Positions 4,007 to 6,863 of a stretch of 6,863 nucleotides of DNA are shown here, piece after piece. The position numbers and the translations under genes were made by a program. The stretch comes from Phycisphaerae bacterium (GTDB lineage: Bacteria > Planctomycetota > Phycisphaerae > SM23-33): positions 1 to 6,863 of the forward strand of contig JASLZV010000002.1 of NCBI GenBank assembly GCA_030754715.1, in the 5' to 3' direction. Positions within the stretch are counted from its first letter, which is position 1, and every line of letters begins with the position of its first letter. A model generated the notes under the pieces. That model was given only the letters and a program-made list of their open reading frames with translations. It was not told the origin of the DNA and searched no databases.

Positions 4007-6863
4007 CTACTTTCCGCCAACCCGTTTCCAAGCCTTCTGTAAGACCTTATACAACCGATCACCCTTTTTTTGGCTGACTAATTCAATCCCCAATCGATAT
4101 TGTTTTTTCGCCTCCCGCATCCGCCCGGTCTGCTCGTGTACCCAGCCCAGATGGTATCGGCTAGCTGGCATGGCGGGCTCCCGCTCGATTGACTGCTCCA
4201 GGACCTTGCTCGCCTGGTCATATTTCTCCATTTTCGCAAGCACCCACCCGTAAGTATCCAAGATAGTGGCGTCTCGGGGCCGGAACTTGACGACCTTCTG
4301 CGCGTAAGGCAGGCCCTTGTCGGGCTGGTCCGTCTCGTTGACGTACAAATACGCCAGATCATTCAATGCTCCGTAGTTGTCAGGAGAAACTTTCAGGCAC
4401 GCCAAGTAAGCCTGCTCGGCTTGGCTGTACTTCCCATCGAGATGGTACGCGCTACCGAGGCGGTAATTGATCGGGCCGGTCTGGTTGGTTCCCTTTGCCA
4501 TACCCAGGGCGGCCTGATAGGCGGAAATAGCCTTGGCTCGATAAACCTTTACCTGCTCGGGCGATAGAGAGCCTTCCGGTACGTTGGCCACTCTGATGTA
4601 TAGGTCGCCCAGCAAGACTTGCATCAGCCAGTCTCCCGGGCGGCGACGCGCCCATGCCTCAAGTTTCGCCACCGCCGGCCCAGTACCGTACGTAGCACGA
4701 ATCTGGTTTACGATGAACCCCAGCTCCCGCGTCCGGGCATGGGTGACAGCCAAAATGAACAGGTCTTCGGCATCTTCTGTCCGCCCCTTTCCAGCCATCG
4801 CCCGCGCACGGAGCGCTTTGATCCACTCGCCCCAGCCGGGCCTGGTCTCATACGGCTTCGAGACGGTCAGGAGGGTGTCGTACTGCTTTGCGATAGCCAG
4901 CCCCAGTAAGTACTCCCGCAACACGTCGGGGGAGCCTGGGACCAAGGCGAACGCCTTGCCCAGGGCCCCAATGGCTTTGTCGAGGCGGTTCCTTTGCCTC
5001 CACATTTCCGCCTCGGTTAGCCAATAGTAAGGCTCCTTGGGAAACAGTTTCTTCGCCTTGCGAAGTTCTCTCTCCATCTTCGGCCACTTCTTGCGCATGA
5101 TGCAAAGGTTGATCAGTCGCCGGACGGCAGGTTGGTAGGTGGGAATTCTCGACATGATTCCCTGCAGGCTGAGTTGCGCGCTATCGAGGTCGTCCAAGCG
5201 GACGTACAGATTGACCAGTTCCATGACAACGTCTGGCGCATTTGACTGCCCCCGGGCCCGCTCAAGATCGGCCCTGGCCCGTCCCATCTCGCCAAGAATA
5301 TGGTATGCACGCGACCGTATAATCAGGGCGGAAACGTAATTGCGGTTCTTCTCAAGGGCCTGGCTCAGCGGCGGCAGCGCCTTGCCTGCCTCGCCGCGCG
5401 CCACGTGCAGAGCCCCCTTCAGCATCAGCGTCTTGGCATCGGCCGGAGTCTTGTCCAATATCGCGGCGATCTCCTTTCCGGCCTTGTCATATTCACCAGC
5501 GTAGATGAGGTACCGGATCAGAGTTTTCTGCCCCCGCGTGTCTTCCCGGGCAATGGCTAGGTAGTTGACCATGGCAACGGCAGCCTTGGACCAATTGCCT
5601 TGCCGCTCATGCATGCCGGCCAACGCCCTGTGCCCTATCGGGTTCGACGGATCGGTCGAGATCGCTTGACTGTAGGCGTTGTAAGCCTGCTTAGCGTCAT
5701 AAAGCATCAGGTAATCACCCTGCAGCACCAGCCAGCTCACCTTTTGTGCCTTGTCCTTGGTCTGGCGAACTCCGTTTTGCAGCAACGTGTCACCCTTGGT
5801 CGACTGGCCTATCCGCGCGTAGAAAAACGCCAAGGCCCGCGCCCATCGCAGCGACTGTCCACTTTTCTCGAAACCGTAGCGGTACATCTTCTCGGACTTG
5901 TCGAATTCCTTGGTGCGCAGTTCATACATGCCAGCTAGATGTTCGACATTGTCCAGGTTGTTGGGGCGCTGTTTGAGGAGACGTTCACGCTCGTCGATGA
6001 TCTTACGGATCTCATCACCCTTGGCGTACTTTTCCTCGATCTCAAGGTGTCGCATACGAATGTAGTGGTCTCGCTTGCCCGCCGGGTTGCGGTAGGCCCG
6101 GACAACAAAACGTTCATTTCTCTCCTTTTCCCCCCGCATTTCCGCAACCACAGCCAGCCCCTTCAAGGCGTCAAAGTCGCCGGGGTCGTTGCTCTCCAGA
6201 ACGCCATAGACTTCCGCTGCCTGATCGATATCCTTCAGGAACAGGTAGGCCCGTCCCAGCAGGCGCAGTATGATCTTTGAGTCCGGGTACTCCTTGCGGG
6301 CCGGGGTAAGCACATCAACGGTCTGATGATACTTGTTCTGGGCCAACAGGGCCTGAGCCTCCAGGATTCGCCCATAGTTTTCATCACCCGTCTTGGCTCT
6401 GGCGACGGCCGTACGAACCAGTTCCCAGTCCTTTCGCGCCAGCGCATTGCGAAACTGCATCTGGATGACCACCGGCGCATCCGGGTTGATTTTTGCCGCC
6501 TCTTCCAGAGACCGGACGTATTCTTCACGATTGCCCACCTGGCCATGGATGCGCGCCCTTGTCAGGGCGCGTCGCAACGGATCAGCGATCTTATCGACCT
6601 GCTCCAATCGCATTTTCACCCGCCTCTCGGGGCTCGCATCGAACAGCTGGCGCTGGAACTTAAGGTTCTCATTGTCGGGGTGCGCGGTGACCATCTTTTC
6701 CAGAACGGTCTTTGCGCGGTCCGTCCGCCCAAGCAGCAGATTCATGTTGATCAGCGTTTCAGCCACCGGCAGGTTCTGCGGCATGGCCTGGTGAAGTTCC
6801 TGAACCATGGCCAAACCCTGGTCGCGATCCTCATTCCAGAGGGAGTCGGCGCGCTCCAGCCGG
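4007..6863 (-). CDS. Large tetratricopeptide-repeat protein, 5' end outside window
   Basis: The frame is open from the right edge to a TAG at 4007-4009, giving at least 951 residues. Codons upstream of the TTG at 6814 are all sense, so the true start is beyond 6863, and any signal peptide or lipobox cannot be seen. Nearly the whole product is built of helical repeats of about 34 residues, at least a dozen recognisable as TPRs. Clear ones include INYRLGSAYHLDGKYSQAEQ, TILDTYGWVLAKMEKYDQAS and ASRYHLGWVHEQTGRMREAK near the C-terminus. There is no enzymatic motif. TPR arrays bind proteins, and with a Wzc-like co-polymerase directly downstream a role as periplasmic or outer-membrane scaffold for polysaccharide assembly or export is likely. 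The C-terminal arrangement (LNDLAYLYV, DTYGWV, RYHLGWV) recalls the large TPR lipoproteins of exosortase/PEP-CTERM exopolysaccharide clusters (PrsT type). It is also common in other TPR proteins, so I give no symbol. Confidence 0.85.
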   Translation of the reverse strand, partial: RLERADSLWNEDRDQGLAMVQELHQAMPQNLPVAETLINMNLLLGRTDRAKTVLEKMVTAHPDNENLKFQRQLFDASPERRVKMRLEQVDKIADPLRRALTRARIHGQVGNREEYVRSLEEAAKINPDAPVVIQMQFRNALARKDWELVRTAVARAKTGDENYGRILEAQALLAQNKYHQTVDVLTPARKEYPDSKIILRLLGRAYLFLKDIDQAAEVYGVLESNDPGDFDALKGLAVVAEMRGEKERNERFVVRAYRNPAGKRDHYIRMRHLEIEEKYAKGDEIRKIIDERERLLKQRPNNLDNVEHLAGMYELRTKEFDKSEKMYRYGFEKSGQSLRWARALAFFYARIGQSTKGDTLLQNGVRQTKDKAQKVSWLVLQGDYLMLYDAKQAYNAYSQAISTDPSNPIGHRALAGMHERQGNWSKAAVAMVNYLAIAREDTRGQKTLIRYLIYAGEYDKAGKEIAAILDKTPADAKTLMLKGALHVARGEAGKALPPLSQALEKNRNYVSALIIRSRAYHILGEMGRARADLERARGQSNAPDVVMELVNLYVRLDDLDSAQLSLQGIMSRIPTYQPAVRRLINLCIMRKKWPKMERELRKAKKLFPKEPYYWLTEAEMWRQRNRLDKAIGALGKAFALVPGSPDVLREYLLGLAIAKQYDTLLTVSKPYETRPGWGEWIKALRARAMAGKGRTEDAEDLFILAVTHARTRELGFIVNQIRATYGTGPAVAKLEAWARRRPGDWLMQVLLGDLYIRVANVPEGSLSPEQVKVYRAKAISAYQAALGMAKGTNQTGPINYRLGSAYHLDGKYSQAEQAYLACLKVSPDNYGALNDLAYLYVNETDQPDKGLPYAQKVVKFRPRDATILDTYGWVLAKMEKYDQASKVLEQSIEREPAMPASRYHLGWVHEQTGRMREAKKQYRLGIELVSQKKGDRLYKVLQKAWKRVGGK

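Noticed and set aside
6812..6814. TTG at 6814 as the start of the TPR protein
   Set aside because: The frame continues with sense codons to the right edge and the residues before it look like the same repeat protein, so the TTG is most likely an internal leucine.

Overview
The window comes from a Gram-negative (diderm), fairly GC-rich bacterium. It holds an LPS-transport ATPase of the LptB family, a type I signal peptidase and a Wzc-like polysaccharide co-polymerase. The signal peptidase fragment has a long spacer before its GDNS motif, and the polysaccharide operon has a large TPR partner. Both would fit Planctomycetota (for example Phycisphaerae), but that placement is an inference from family resemblance and no phylogenetic marker is present.

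Layout. The left part is on the + strand: the 3' end of a signal peptidase I gene (to 439), about 450 bp without a convincing gene (440-891), then a complete lptB-like gene (892-1629). The gene-poor stretch carries two copies of AGTTATCCACAAT, each containing a perfect consensus DnaA box (584-592 and 853-861). It also has a 9-bp inverted repeat, an 11-bp-period direct repeat and an AT-rich patch just upstream of lptB. A short convergent spacer (1630-1759) separates this from the right part. That part is a minus-strand operon read from the right edge: a very large TPR protein (4007 to beyond 6863, its N-terminus cut off by the window) followed 21 bp later by a Wzc-like protein (1760-3985).

How it fits together. 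All four genes concern the cell envelope: precursor cleavage at the inner membrane, LPS transport energised from the cytoplasm, and capsule or exopolysaccharide assembly and export. The TPR and Wzc-like genes are almost certainly co-transcribed and probably belong to a larger polysaccharide cluster continuing to the right. The + strand genes are a separate unit or units.

The two points most worth following are the paired DnaA boxes (possible replication origin or DnaA-controlled lptB promoter) and the degenerate nucleotide-binding motifs of the Wzc-like kinase domain. In that domain the Walker A lysine is arginine and the Walker A' motif is altered, while the oligomerisation motif and C-terminal tyrosine cluster remain. 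No tRNA, rRNA, CRISPR, insertion sequence or other mobile element was seen.
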